A stretch of 64,000 bases of DNA. Origin: Aquariibacter sp964433315 (GTDB taxonomy: Bacteria > Pseudomonadota > Gammaproteobacteria > Burkholderiales > Burkholderiaceae_C). Position 1 is the stretch's first letter, and each line of letters starts with the position of its first letter. The notes beneath the pieces were generated by a model, which worked only from the letters and a program-made list of their open reading frames with translations, had not been told where the DNA came from and did no database searches. The position numbers were made by a program, and so were the translations under genes. The stretch covers positions 13,053 to 77,052 of the forward strand of contig CAYSQO010000004.1 of NCBI GenBank assembly GCA_964433315.1, written 5' to 3'. This document shows, piece by piece, positions 8,248 through 17,338 of this stretch.

Positions 8248-8511
8248 ATGGCCGATCCGACCCCCGACGACGTCCAGCGCTACATCGCGCTGGGCCTGCA
8301 GTGCGCCCATCTCCAGGTTGAAGGCGACGGCCGGCACTTCTTCGCGACCATCGTCTCGTCCGAGTTCGACGGCCTGAACCGCGTCGCGCGCCACCAGCGC
8401 GTCTACCGCGCGCTCGGCGACCGCATGCGCGAGCAGATCCACGCGCTGTCGATGAAGACCCTGACCCCGGCGGAGTTCGACGCCGCCGCGGCCCACCCCA
8501 CCCACCCCTGA
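8248..8511 (+). CDS. BolA/IbaG family protein
   Basis: An 87-residue protein of the BolA fold, small partners of monothiol glutaredoxins that handle iron-sulphur clusters or act as regulators. Visible family features are EGDGRHFFATIVSSEFDGLNRVARHQRVYRAL, with the conserved RH-R-VY segment, and the C-terminal HALSMKTLTPAEF. The position directly before murA is the usual place of ibaG (yrbA) in proteobacteria, which favours IbaG over BolA itself. The start at 8248 is set by the first in-frame ATG of normal family length and by the -10 box just ahead. Confidence 0.88.
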   Translation: MADPTPDDVQRYIALGLQCAHLQVEGDGRHFFATIVSSEFDGLNRVARHQRVYRALGDRMREQIHALSMKTLTPAEFDAAAAHPTHP

Positions 8512-8598
8512 TTCCGGCCGCGCGGCCCGCGCGGTCCGGCAGGCGGTGTGCGCGTCCCGGCGCAGCCGCTTCCGGCGCGGGCCCGGCGGCTTTCCACG

Positions 8599-9932
<1,334 letters not shown>

Positions 9933-9936
<4 letters not shown>

Positions 9937-10589
9937 TCACCCTGGCGCTCTCCAAGGGCCGCATCTTCGAAGAGACGCTGCCGCTGCTGGCCGCCGCGGG
10001 CATCACCGTCGGCGAGGATCCCGAGAAGTCCCGCAAGCTCATCCTGCCGACCAACCAGCCGGACGTGCGCATCGTCATGGTCCGCGCCAGCGACGTGCCG
10101 ACCTATGTCGAGCACGGCGGCGCCGACCTGGGCGTGGCCGGCCGCGACGTGCTGCTGGAGCATGCGGCCGGAGGCGTCGGCGGGGTGGCGCTCTACCAGC
10201 CGCTGGACCTGAAGATCGCCCGCTGCCGCCTGAGCGTGGCGGTGCGCGAGGACTTCGACTACGCCAGCGCCGTGCGCCAGGGCTCGCGCATCCGCGTGGC
10301 CAGCAAGTACGTGCACCTGGCCCGCCAGCACTTCGCCGACAAGGGCGTGCACGTCGACCTGATCAAGCTTTACGGCTCCATGGAGCTGGCGCCGCTGACC
10401 GGCCTGGCTGACGCCATCGTCGACCTGGTCTCGACCGGCGGCACCCTGCGCGCCAACCACCTCCGCGAGGTCGAGAAGATCATGGACATCTCCTCGCGCC
10501 TTGTCGTCAACGCCGCCGCGCTGAAGCTGCAGCGCGAGCCCATCCGCCGGCTGATCGAGGCCTTCGCCTCGGCCCTGCCGCAGGACTGA
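9933..10589 (+). CDS. hisG: ATP phosphoribosyltransferase, short form
   Basis: First enzyme of histidine biosynthesis, joining ATP and PRPP. The protein has 218 residues and lacks the C-terminal regulatory ACT-like domain of long HisG, so by family knowledge it should need the HisZ regulatory subunit; no hisZ is in this window. Recognisable motifs are the start MITLALSKGRIFEETLPLL, GGADLGVAGRDVLLE and the PRPP-binding DAIVDLVSTGGTLRAN. The ATG overlaps the murA stop (ATGA), so the his genes are read from at least one promoter upstream of murA or bolA. Confidence 0.96.
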
Positions 10590-10612
10590 ACCGCCCCCCG
10601 GAAGGCCCCCCG

Positions 10613-11950
10613 ATGACTGCCCCTGTCGCGATCCGCCGCCTCGCCACCGCCGCCGCCGGCTTCGAGGCCGACTTCCAGCGCGTGCTGCACTGGTCGGCCG
10701 AGACCGATGCCGCCATCGAGGGCCGGGTGGCCGAGATCGTCGAGGCCGTGCGCACCCAGGGCGATGCTGCCGTGCTGGCCTATACCGCCCGCTTCGACGG
10801 CCTGAACGCCGACCGCGTCGCCGACCTGGAACTCAGCCGCGCCGAGCTGCAGGCCGCCTTCGAGGGCCTGCCTGCCGCGCAGCGCCAGGCCCTGGAGGCC
10901 GCCGCCGCCCGCGTGCGCAGCTACCACGCGCGCCAGCTGGAGGCCTGCGGCCGCAGCTGGAGCTACCGCGACGAGGACGGCAGCCTGCTGGGCCAGAAGG
11001 TCACGCCCCTGGACCGCGTCGGCATCTACGTGCCGGGCGGCAAGGCGGCCTACCCGAGCAGCGTGCTGATGAACGCCATCCCGGCCCAGGTGGCCGGCGT
11101 CGGCGAGATCGTCATGGTCGTGCCCACCCCGCGCGGCGAGAAGAACCCCCTGGTGCTGGCCGCCGCCTATGTGGCCGGCGTGCACCGCGCCTTCACCCTG
11201 GGCGGCGCGCAGGCCGTGGCGGCCCTGGCCTACGGCACCGCCAGCGTGCCGCGGGTCGACAAGATCACCGGCCCGGGCAATGCCTACGTGGCCAGCGCCA
11301 AGCGACGCGTCTTCGGCCAGGTCGGCATCGACATGATCGCCGGGCCCAGCGAGATCCTGGTGCTGGCCGATGGCAGCACGCCGGCCGAGTGGGTGGCGAT
11401 CGACCTCTTCAGCCAGGCCGAGCATGACGAGCTGGCGCAGAGCATCCTGCTCTGCCCCGACGCGGCCTACCTCGACGCGGTGCAGGCTGCCATCGACCGC
11501 CTGCTGCCCACGATGCCGCGCCGCGAGGTGATCCGCGCCAGCCTGGAAGGCCGCGGCGCGCTCATCCAGACCCGCGACATGGACGAGGCCTGCGCCATCA
11601 GCAACCGCATCGCGCCGGAGCACCTGGAGGTGTCGAGTGCCGAGCCGCAGCGCTGGGAGCCGCGGCTCCGGCACGCCGGCGCCATCTTCCTGGGCGCCTA
11701 CACCAGCGAGAGCCTGGGCGACTACTGCGCCGGCCCCAACCACGTGCTGCCCACCAGCGGCACGGCGCGCTTCTCCTCGCCCCTGGGCGTCTACGACTTC
11801 CAGAAGCGCAGCAGCCTGATCGAGGTCAGCGCCGCCGGCGCCGCCGTGCTGGGCCCGATCGCCGCCGAGCTGGCCTACGGCGAGGGCCTGCAGGCCCACG
11901 CCCGGGCCGCCGAGCTGCGCCTGCCCGAGGTGCCGCCGCAGCGCACTTGA
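10613..11950 (+). CDS. hisD: Histidinol dehydrogenase
   Basis: NAD- and zinc-dependent enzyme performing the last two oxidations from L-histidinol to L-histidine. The 445-residue protein has the family length. The glycine-rich VGIYVPGGKAAYPSSVLMNA, the signature DMIAGPSEILVLAD, the zinc ligands in SQAEHDE, the catalytic EH pair in APEHLEV and GDYCAGPNHVLPTSGTARF are all present. It begins 23 bases after hisG. Its stop codon lies inside the TTGACC that I propose as the -35 of the toxin-antitoxin pair immediately downstream. Confidence 0.97.
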   Translation: MTAPVAIRRLATAAAGFEADFQRVLHWSAETDAAIEGRVAEIVEAVRTQGDAAVLAYTARFDGLNADRVADLELSRAELQAAFEGLPAAQRQALEAAAARVRSYHARQLEACGRSWSYRDEDGSLLGQKVTPLDRVGIYVPGGKAAYPSSVLMNAIPAQVAGVGEIVMVVPTPRGEKNPLVLAAAYVAGVHRAFTLGGAQAVAALAYGTASVPRVDKITGPGNAYVASAKRRVFGQVGIDMIAGPSEILVLADGSTPAEWVAIDLFSQAEHDELAQSILLCPDAAYLDAVQAAIDRLLPTMPRREVIRASLEGRGALIQTRDMDEACAISNRIAPEHLEVSSAEPQRWEPRLRHAGAIFLGAYTSESLGDYCAGPNHVLPTSGTARFSSPLGVYDFQKRSSLIEVSAAGAAVLGPIAAELAYGEGLQAHARAAELRLPEVPPQRT

Positions 11951-11975
11951 CCGGCCGCGGCATGAACACGAAAAT
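11947..11975 (+). promoter_or_regulatory. Probable promoter of the toxin-antitoxin pair
   Basis: TTGACC at 11947-11952 matches five of six bases of the sigma-70 -35 consensus and is followed after exactly 17 bases by GAAAAT at 11970-11975, a four-of-six match to the -10. The -35 includes the hisD stop codon. This would let the pair, and possibly hisC onward, be transcribed independently of the upstream his genes. Confidence 0.5.
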
Positions 11976-11997
11976 CGTGCGACACGAACTTCGTGTC
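11967..11997. promoter_or_regulatory. Tandem palindromes, likely antitoxin operator
   Basis: Two inverted repeats share the half-site CACGA/TCGTG. The first, CACGA-AAA-TCGTG, is at 11967-11979 over the proposed -10. The second, GACACGAA-C-TTCGTGTC, is a perfect 8-bp-arm palindrome at 11981-11997 over the expected transcription start. Centres are 16 bases apart. Ribbon-helix-helix antitoxins typically bind such repeated palindromes to repress their own operon, and the gene 45 bases downstream encodes such a protein. Binding is an inference. Confidence 0.6.
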
Positions 11998-12041
11998 CTG
12001 TGCCCTGTGTTCTGTCGAGGGGTCTGGTCCGGGAGCCTGCG

Positions 12042-12281
12042 ATGAAGAACGTCACCGTCACCATGGAAGAAAGCGTCGCCGAATGGGCCCGCCTGGAGGC
12101 TGCGCGGCGCAACACCAGCGTCTCCCGCCTGATCGGCGAGATGCTGGCCGAGAAAATGCGCCACGACGATGCCTACGAGCGCGCGATGCGCGAGGCGCTG
12201 GAGTTCCGCACCTGGGGTCGCTCCACCGGCCCCTACCTGACGGACGACGAGATGTACGACCGCAGCCGGCCGCGCGACTGA
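12042..12281 (+). CDS. Ribbon-helix-helix antitoxin (VapB/CopG-like)
   Basis: A 79-residue protein. The first 45 residues, starting MKNVTVTMEESVAEWARLEA and continuing through RRNTSVSRLIGEMLAEKM, fit the beta-strand/helix/helix pattern of CopG-type DNA-binding domains, with alternating V-T-V-T in the strand that would read the operator. The acidic C-terminal tail (TDDEMYD) would be the part that wraps the toxin. The ATG at 12042 is preceded by a GGGAG Shine-Dalgarno. The toxin gene follows after four bases. It lies between hisD and hisC, a place where his operons do not normally carry such a pair. Confidence 0.82.
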   Translation: MKNVTVTMEESVAEWARLEAARRNTSVSRLIGEMLAEKMRHDDAYERAMREALEFRTWGRSTGPYLTDDEMYDRSRPRD

Positions 12282-12285
12282 CGCC

Positions 12286-12723
12286 GTGAACACCGTCTTC
12301 GTCGACACCAACGTGCTGCTCTATGCGGTCGATGAGGCCGATCCGGGCAAGCAAGCGCGTGCCCGCGATTGGTTGGCTGTTTGCTGGCGCGACCGCTGCG
12401 GCCGGCTCAGCACCCAGGTCCTCAACGAGTTCTATGCCAACGCCCGCCGCCGTTTCGGCGGGGCGCTGACCCCGGGCGAGGCCCGCGCCGAGGTGCGCCG
12501 CTACCAGCAGTGGCGGCCCTGGCAGATCGACATCGCCACCCAGGAGACAGCCTGGGCGGTCGAAAGCCGCTACGGCCTGAACTACTGGGACGCGCTGATG
12601 GTGGCGGCTGCCCAGCACATGGGCTGTACCCGCCTGCTGACCGAGGACCTTCAGCACGACCAGGTGCTGGACGGCCTGCGGGTCGTGAACCCCTTTCGCG
12701 CAAGCCCCGAGGCGCTGGCTTGA
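12286..12723 (+). CDS. PIN-domain ribonuclease toxin (VapC-like)
   Basis: A 145-residue PIN-domain protein, expected to be a magnesium-dependent endoribonuclease neutralised by the preceding antitoxin. The acidic active-site residues are where the family puts them: Asp in VFVDTNVLLY (residue 7), Glu in TQVLNEFYANA (about 49), Asp in YGLNYWDALMVAAA (about 101) and Asp in LLTEDLQHD (about 121). Translation starts at a GTG four bases after the antitoxin stop, so the two are coupled. The frame is intact, so the toxin is probably functional. Its RNA target cannot be read from sequence. hisC begins 39 bases later. Confidence 0.9.
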   Translation: MNTVFVDTNVLLYAVDEADPGKQARARDWLAVCWRDRCGRLSTQVLNEFYANARRRFGGALTPGEARAEVRRYQQWRPWQIDIATQETAWAVESRYGLNYWDALMVAAAQHMGCTRLLTEDLQHDQVLDGLRVVNPFRASPEALA

Positions 12724-12762
12724 TCCTCTGGCCTTGAAGCCGCGCCCCTTGAAAGCCCCCCC

Positions 12763-13848
12763 ATGAGCCGCTACTGGAGCGAGGTCGTTCACCGCCTGAC
12801 CCCCTACGTGCCGGGCGAACAGCCCCGCATCGAGGGCCTGGTCAAGCTCAACACCAACGAGTGCCCCTACGGCCCCAGCGAGGCCGTGCAGGCGGCCATG
12901 GCCGCGCAGGCGGGCGAGGCCCTGCGCCTCTACCCGGACCCGCAGTCCGGCGCGCTGCGCGAGGCCATCGCCGCGCACCACGGCCTCCAGCCCGCCCAGG
13001 TCTTCGTCGGCAACGGCTCGGACGAGGTGCTGGCCCATGCCTTCCTCGCCCTGCTCAAGCACGAGGCGCCGCTGCTGCACCCGGACATCTCCTACAGCTT
13101 CTACCCGGTCTACGCCCGGCTCTACGGCATCGCCACCCGCGAGCTGCCGCTGGCCGAGGACTTCGGCCTCCGCGTCGACGACTATCTCGCCGCCGCGCGC
13201 GATGCCCAGGGCGCCGGCGCCATCATCTTCCCCAACCCGAACGCGCCGACCGGCATGGCCCTGCCGCGGGCCGAGATCCGCCGCCTGCTGGACGGCGTGC
13301 CGGACGCGCCGGTGGTGATCGACGAGGCCTATGTCGATTTCGGCGGCGAGTCGGCCGCGACGCTGATCGACGCGTACCCGCAGCTGCTGGTGACCCGCAC
13401 GCTGTCCAAGTCGCGCGCCCTGGCCGGCCTGCGGGTGGGCTATGCGCTGGGCGATGCGGCCCTGATCGAGGCGCTGATCCGGGTCAAGGACAGCTTCAAC
13501 TCCTACCCGCTGGACCGCGTGGCCCAGGCGGGCGCGATCGCCTCGATGCAGGACGAGACCTGGTTCGCCGCCACCTGCGCGCGCATCGTCGCCACCCGCG
13601 CGCGGCTGACGGCGGCGCTGCAGGCCCGCGGCTTCCAGGTGCTGCCCTCGGCCGCCAACTTCGTCTTTGCCCGCCACCCCGGCCATGCCGGCGCGGCCCT
13701 GGCCGCTGCGCTGCGCGAGCACAAGGTGCTGGTGCGCCAGTTCCCGCGGCCGGCGCGCATTGCCGACTTCCTGCGCATCAGCATCGGCACCGAGGCGCAG
13801 ACCGACCTCCTGCTGGCCGCGCTCGACCGCGTGCTGGCGGCCGCCTGA
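12763..13848 (+). CDS. hisC: Histidinol-phosphate aminotransferase
   Basis: PLP enzyme converting imidazole acetol phosphate to histidinol phosphate using glutamate. The 361-residue protein belongs to the class-II, fold-type I aminotransferases. Visible are KLNTNECPYGPS near the N-terminus, the NPNAPTG substrate loop, DEAYVDF, and the PLP lysine in TLSKSRALAGLRVGYALG, followed by the arginine of the phosphate site. It is separated from hisD by the toxin-antitoxin pair and precedes hisB by 51 bases. Confidence 0.96.
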   Translation: MSRYWSEVVHRLTPYVPGEQPRIEGLVKLNTNECPYGPSEAVQAAMAAQAGEALRLYPDPQSGALREAIAAHHGLQPAQVFVGNGSDEVLAHAFLALLKHEAPLLHPDISYSFYPVYARLYGIATRELPLAEDFGLRVDDYLAAARDAQGAGAIIFPNPNAPTGMALPRAEIRRLLDGVPDAPVVIDEAYVDFGGESAATLIDAYPQLLVTRTLSKSRALAGLRVGYALGDAALIEALIRVKDSFNSYPLDRVAQAGAIASMQDETWFAATCARIVATRARLTAALQARGFQVLPSAANFVFARHPGHAGAALAAALREHKVLVRQFPRPARIADFLRISIGTEAQTDLLLAALDRVLAAA

Positions 13849-13899
13849 GTCCCGCCGCCGCCCTTTGCCGTCCGTCCCCGTTTCCGCGAGACCTCCGCC

Positions 13900-14499
13900 A
13901 TGAGCAGCTCCCCCCGCACCGCCTCCGTCCAGCGCGACACGAAGGAGACGCAGATCCACGTGGCCGTCAACCTCGACGGCACGGGCGAGGCCCAGCTCGC
14001 CACGGGCATCGGCTTCTTCGACCACATGCTCGACCAGATCGCCCGCCACGGCCTGATCGACCTGAAGGTCGATGCCAAGGGCGACCTGCACATCGACGGC
14101 CACCACACCGTGGAAGACGTCGGCATCACCCTGGGCCAGGCCTTCGCCCAGGCGGTGGGCGACAAGCGCGGCATCCGCCGCTACGGCCACGCCTACGTGC
14201 CGCTGGACGAGGCGCTGTCGCGCGTGACCATCGACTTCTCCGGCCGCCCCGGCCTGCACATGGAGGTGAGCTTCACCGCCGGCAGCATCGGCGGCCTGGA
14301 CACCCAGCTGGTCTTCGAGTTCTTCCAGGGCTTCGTCAACCATGCCGGCGCGACCCTGCACATCGACAACCTCAAGGGCCACAACGCGCACCACCAGTGC
14401 GAGACGATCTTCAAGGCCTTCGCGCGCGCCCTGCGCTTCGCGCTGGAGATCGACCCCCGCGCCGCCGGCGTGATCCCCTCGACCAAGGGCAGCCTGTGA
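13900..14499 (+). CDS. hisB: Imidazoleglycerol-phosphate dehydratase
   Basis: Manganese enzyme dehydrating imidazoleglycerol phosphate in histidine synthesis. The 199-residue protein is the monofunctional form without the phosphatase domain found in enterobacteria. Both metal-binding signatures are present: GFFDHMLDQIARHG and DGHHTVEDVGI in the first half, and the related HAHHQCET-type element KGHNAHHQCETIFKAFARAL in the second. The stop overlaps the hisH start (TGATG). Confidence 0.97.
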   Translation: MSSSPRTASVQRDTKETQIHVAVNLDGTGEAQLATGIGFFDHMLDQIARHGLIDLKVDAKGDLHIDGHHTVEDVGITLGQAFAQAVGDKRGIRRYGHAYVPLDEALSRVTIDFSGRPGLHMEVSFTAGSIGGLDTQLVFEFFQGFVNHAGATLHIDNLKGHNAHHQCETIFKAFARALRFALEIDPRAAGVIPSTKGSL

Positions 14500-15176
14500 T
14501 GGGCCGCGTCGCCGTCATCGACTACGGCATGGGCAATCTGCGCTCGGTGTCGCAGGCCGTGCGCCACGCGGCGCAGACCCTGGACGGGGTCGTGCCCGAG
14601 GTGCTAGTCACCGCCGATCCGGCCGTGGTCCGCGCCGCCGAGCGCGTCGTGCTGCCCGGCCAGGGCGCCATGCGCGACTGCATGCGCGAGCTGCGCGAGG
14701 CCCACGGCGGCGAGCTGCTGGCCGCCGTGCTCGAGGCCGCTGCCAGCAAGCCGCTGATGGGCGTGTGCGTCGGCATGCAGATGCTGCTCGACCACTCCGA
14801 GGAGCAGGACACCCCCGGGCTGGGCCTGATTCCCGGCCGCGTCCGGCGCTTCCGGCTCGACGCGGCCCTACAGCCCGACGGCAGTCGCTACAAGGTGCCG
14901 CAGATGGGCTGGAACCGCGTGCGCCAGCACGGCTTCGGCGGGGCTGCGCCGCACCCGGTCTGGGCCGGCGTGCCCGACGAGGCCTGGTTCTACTTCGTCC
15001 ACAGCTACCACGCCGCGCCCGAGCAGGACGCGCACACCGCCGGCAGCACCGAATACGGCGCGCGGTTTACCAGCGCGGTGGCCCGGGATAACATTTTTGC
15101 GACCCAGTTCCACCCGGAGAAGAGCGCGGCCCACGGGCTCGCCCTGTACCGCAACTTCCTGAGCTGGCGTCCCTGA
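14499..15176 (+). CDS. hisH: Imidazole glycerol phosphate synthase, glutamine amidotransferase subunit
   Basis: A 225-residue class-I glutamine amidotransferase that releases ammonia from glutamine and channels it to HisF. The oxyanion strand LPGQGAMRDCM, the nucleophile cysteine in GVCVGMQMLLDHSEE and the His/Glu pair in TQFHPEKSA form the catalytic triad. It starts at an ATG sharing a base with the hisB stop. Its required partner hisF is not in the window, so it must be encoded elsewhere. Confidence 0.97.
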   Translation: MGRVAVIDYGMGNLRSVSQAVRHAAQTLDGVVPEVLVTADPAVVRAAERVVLPGQGAMRDCMRELREAHGGELLAAVLEAAASKPLMGVCVGMQMLLDHSEEQDTPGLGLIPGRVRRFRLDAALQPDGSRYKVPQMGWNRVRQHGFGGAAPHPVWAGVPDEAWFYFVHSYHAAPEQDAHTAGSTEYGARFTSAVARDNIFATQFHPEKSAAHGLALYRNFLSWRP

Positions 15177-15225
15177 GGCCTGCCCCCGCGGTCCGCCCCC
15201 CTCGATCCCTTCCTTCGAACCGGCC

Positions 15226-15978
15226 ATGCTCCTGATCCCTGCCATCGACCTCAAGGACGGCCGATGCGTCCGCCTGCAACAGGGCGACATGAACGTCTCC
15301 ACCACCTTCGGCGAGGACCCGGCCGCGATGGCGCGCCGCTGGGTTGACGCCGGCGCGCGGCGCCTGCACCTGGTCGACCTCAACGGCGCCTTCGCCGGCA
15401 AGCCGGTCAACGAGCCGGCGATCAAGGCCATCCTCAAGGAAGTCGGCGAGGAGATCCCGGTGCAGCTCGGTGGCGGCATCCGCGACCTCGACACCATCGA
15501 GCGCTACCTCGACGGCGGCCTGAGCTACATCATCATCGGCACCGCCGCGGTCAAGAACCCCGGCTTCCTGCGTGATGCCTGCACGGCCTTCGGCGGCCAC
15601 ATCATCGTCGGCCTGGACGCCAAGGACGGCAAGGTCGCCACCGACGGCTGGAGCAAGCTGACCGGCCACGAGGTCGTCGACCTGGCCAAGAAGTTCGAGG
15701 ACTACGGCGTCGAGGCCGTGATCTACACCGACATCGGCCGCGACGGCATGCTGACCGGCATCAACATCGACGCCACCGTCAAGCTGGCCCAGGCCCTGAC
15801 CATCCCGGTCATCGCCTCCGGCGGCCTGTCCGACCTGGCCGACATCGAGGCGCTCTGCGCCGTCGAATCCGAAGGCGTGCAGGGCGTGATCTGCGGCCGC
15901 GCCATCTACACCGGCGCGCTCGACCTGGCCGCCGCCCAGCAGCGCGCCGACGCCCTCAACGGCGTGTCGCAGGGCTGA
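15226..15978 (+). CDS. hisA: ProFAR isomerase
   Basis: TIM-barrel isomerase 1-(5-phosphoribosyl)-5-[(5-phosphoribosylamino)methylideneamino]imidazole-4-carboxamide isomerase. The 250-residue protein shows the catalytic aspartates in LIPAIDLKDGRCV (residue 8) and YTDIGRDGMLTG (about 170), and phosphate-binding glycines in QLGGGIRD and ASGGLSD. In related bacteria hisF and hisI would follow directly, but here the gene is followed at once by an array of 79-bp hairpin repeats. Confidence 0.97.
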   Translation: MLLIPAIDLKDGRCVRLQQGDMNVSTTFGEDPAAMARRWVDAGARRLHLVDLNGAFAGKPVNEPAIKAILKEVGEEIPVQLGGGIRDLDTIERYLDGGLSYIIIGTAAVKNPGFLRDACTAFGGHIIVGLDAKDGKVATDGWSKLTGHEVVDLAKKFEDYGVEAVIYTDIGRDGMLTGINIDATVKLAQALTIPVIASGGLSDLADIEALCAVESEGVQGVICGRAIYTGALDLAAAQQRADALNGVSQG

Positions 15979-15979
15979 G

Positions 15980-16270
15980 CCCCGCGGCTCCAAGGGGGCC
16001 AATGCCCCCTTGGACGGGGCGAAGGGGCCGAGCACTGCGAGGCCCTGGGCGGCAGCAGCCCCGCGGCTCCAAGGGGGCCAGTGCCCCCTTGGACGGGGCG
16101 AAGGGGCCGAGCACTGCGAGGCCCTGGGCGGCAGCAGCCCCGCGGCTCCAAGGGGGCCAGTGCCCCCTTGGACGGGGCGAAGGGGCCGAGCACTGCGAGG
16201 CCCTGGGCGGCAGCAGCCCCGCGGCTCCAAGGGGGCCAATGTCCCCTTGGACGGGGTGAAGGGGCCGAGC
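15980..16270. repeat. Tandem array of 79-bp hairpin repeats (3.7 copies)
   Basis: Copies begin at 15980, 16059, 16138 and 16217 with an exact 79-base period; the last copy stops at about base 54. The three full copies differ at only one or two bases. Each contains a perfect 10-bp stem, CCAAGGGGGC and GCCCCCTTGG, around a CAAT or CAGT loop; copy four has one G-T exchange in the right arm. The array starts one base after the hisA stop. Because 79 is not a multiple of three, each copy is read in a different frame, and the apparent open frames through it are not genes. It may act as transcript end, RNA-stabilising element or recombination site. Confidence 0.93.
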
Positions 16271-16370
16271 CCGGCCGTGCCGGCTGCCGCCGGCGCCGCG
16301 ATGCAGGCGCCCGATCGCCGCGATCAAGACGGCCATGCGGCCCGCAAGCTCCCCGCAACACCTGGCTTCC

Positions 16371-16376
16371 TACAAT
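16371..16376 (+). promoter_or_regulatory. -10 box of lpxC, leaderless arrangement
   Basis: TACAAT lies seven bases before the ATG of lpxC at 16384, placing the expected transcript start at or within a base of the start codon. No Shine-Dalgarno sequence is possible in the gap, and I see no clear -35 hexamer 16-18 bases upstream. Confidence 0.55.
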
Positions 16377-16383
16377 CGCGGCC

Positions 16384-17322
16384 ATGTTGGCCCAACGCAG
16401 TCTCAAGACCCTCACCCGCGCCGTCGGCGTCGGCCTGCACAGCGGACAGCGGGTCGAGCTGACGCTGCGGCCCGCGCCGGTGGACACCGGCATCGTCTTC
16501 CGGCGGGTCGATCTGCCGGTGCCGGTGGAGATCCCGGTCACGGCCACCTCGGTCTGCGACACGCGGCTGGCCTCCACCCTGTCGCCCGGCGGCGATCCGG
16601 GCGCGCCCAAGGTCAACACCGTCGAGCACCTGATGAGCGCCTGCTGCGGCCTGGGCATCGACAACCTGATCATCGACATCACCGCCGAGGAAGTGCCCAT
16701 CCTCGACGGCTCCTCGGCCAGCTTCGTCTACCTGCTGCAGAGCGCCGGGGTGCAGAGCCAGGCCGCGGCCAAGCGCTTCCTGCGCGTGAGGAAGCCGGTC
16801 GAGGTGCGCGAGGGCCAGGGCGCCGGCCTGAAGTGGGCGCGGCTGGAGCCGCACCACGGCTACAAGCTGGCCTTCGAGATCGACTTCGACCACCCGGCGG
16901 TGGACGCCACCGGCCAGCGCGTCGAGTTCGACTTCGCCCGCGGCGACTACGGCCGCGACATCGCTCGCGCCCGCACCTTCGGCTTCACCAAGGACGTGGA
17001 CATGATGCGGGCTCGCGGCCTGAGCCTGGGCGGCAGCATGGACAACGCCATCGTGGTGGCCGACCGCCGCGTGCTGAACGCCGACGGCCTGCGCTACGAC
17101 GACGAGTTCGTGAAGCACAAGATCCTCGACGCGATCGGCGACCTCTACATCGCCGGCAAGCCGCTGCTGGCCGCCTACAGCGCCTACAAGAGCGGCCATG
17201 CCCTGAACAACAAGCTGCTGCGCGCGCTGCTGGACGATCCCGAGGCCTGGGAGATTGCGGCCTTCGAGCGCGAGGCCGATGCGCCGCGCGGCTTCGCGCC
17301 GGCCGTCGGCTTCGGCCGCTGA
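16384..17322 (+). CDS. lpxC: UDP-3-O-acyl-N-acetylglucosamine deacetylase
   Basis: Zinc deacetylase catalysing the committed step of lipid A synthesis in the cytoplasm. The 312-residue protein has the zinc ligands in NTVEHLMSA (His, about residue 81) and in KHKILDAIGDLY (His and Asp, about 240), plus the catalytic histidine in SGHALNNKLL. It starts MLAQRSLKTLTRAVGVGLHSG, a textbook N-terminus. LpxC genes in betaproteobacteria usually follow ftsZ in the division and cell-wall cluster; here it stands alone after the repeat array, so it has either moved or is a second copy. Confidence 0.97.
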   Translation: MLAQRSLKTLTRAVGVGLHSGQRVELTLRPAPVDTGIVFRRVDLPVPVEIPVTATSVCDTRLASTLSPGGDPGAPKVNTVEHLMSACCGLGIDNLIIDITAEEVPILDGSSASFVYLLQSAGVQSQAAAKRFLRVRKPVEVREGQGAGLKWARLEPHHGYKLAFEIDFDHPAVDATGQRVEFDFARGDYGRDIARARTFGFTKDVDMMRARGLSLGGSMDNAIVVADRRVLNADGLRYDDEFVKHKILDAIGDLYIAGKPLLAAYSAYKSGHALNNKLLRALLDDPEAWEIAAFEREADAPRGFAPAVGFGR

Positions 17323-17338
17323 GCGCGGAGGCGCCGCC

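Noticed and set aside
15980..16270. The 79-bp repeats as a CRISPR array
   Set aside because: The whole 79-base period is conserved, with no unique spacers, and no cas genes are near.
16002..16462. Open frames running through the 79-bp repeats
   Set aside because: The repeat length is not a multiple of three, so the frames merely cycle through the same DNA; the peptides have no family and enter lpxC out of frame or as a false extension.
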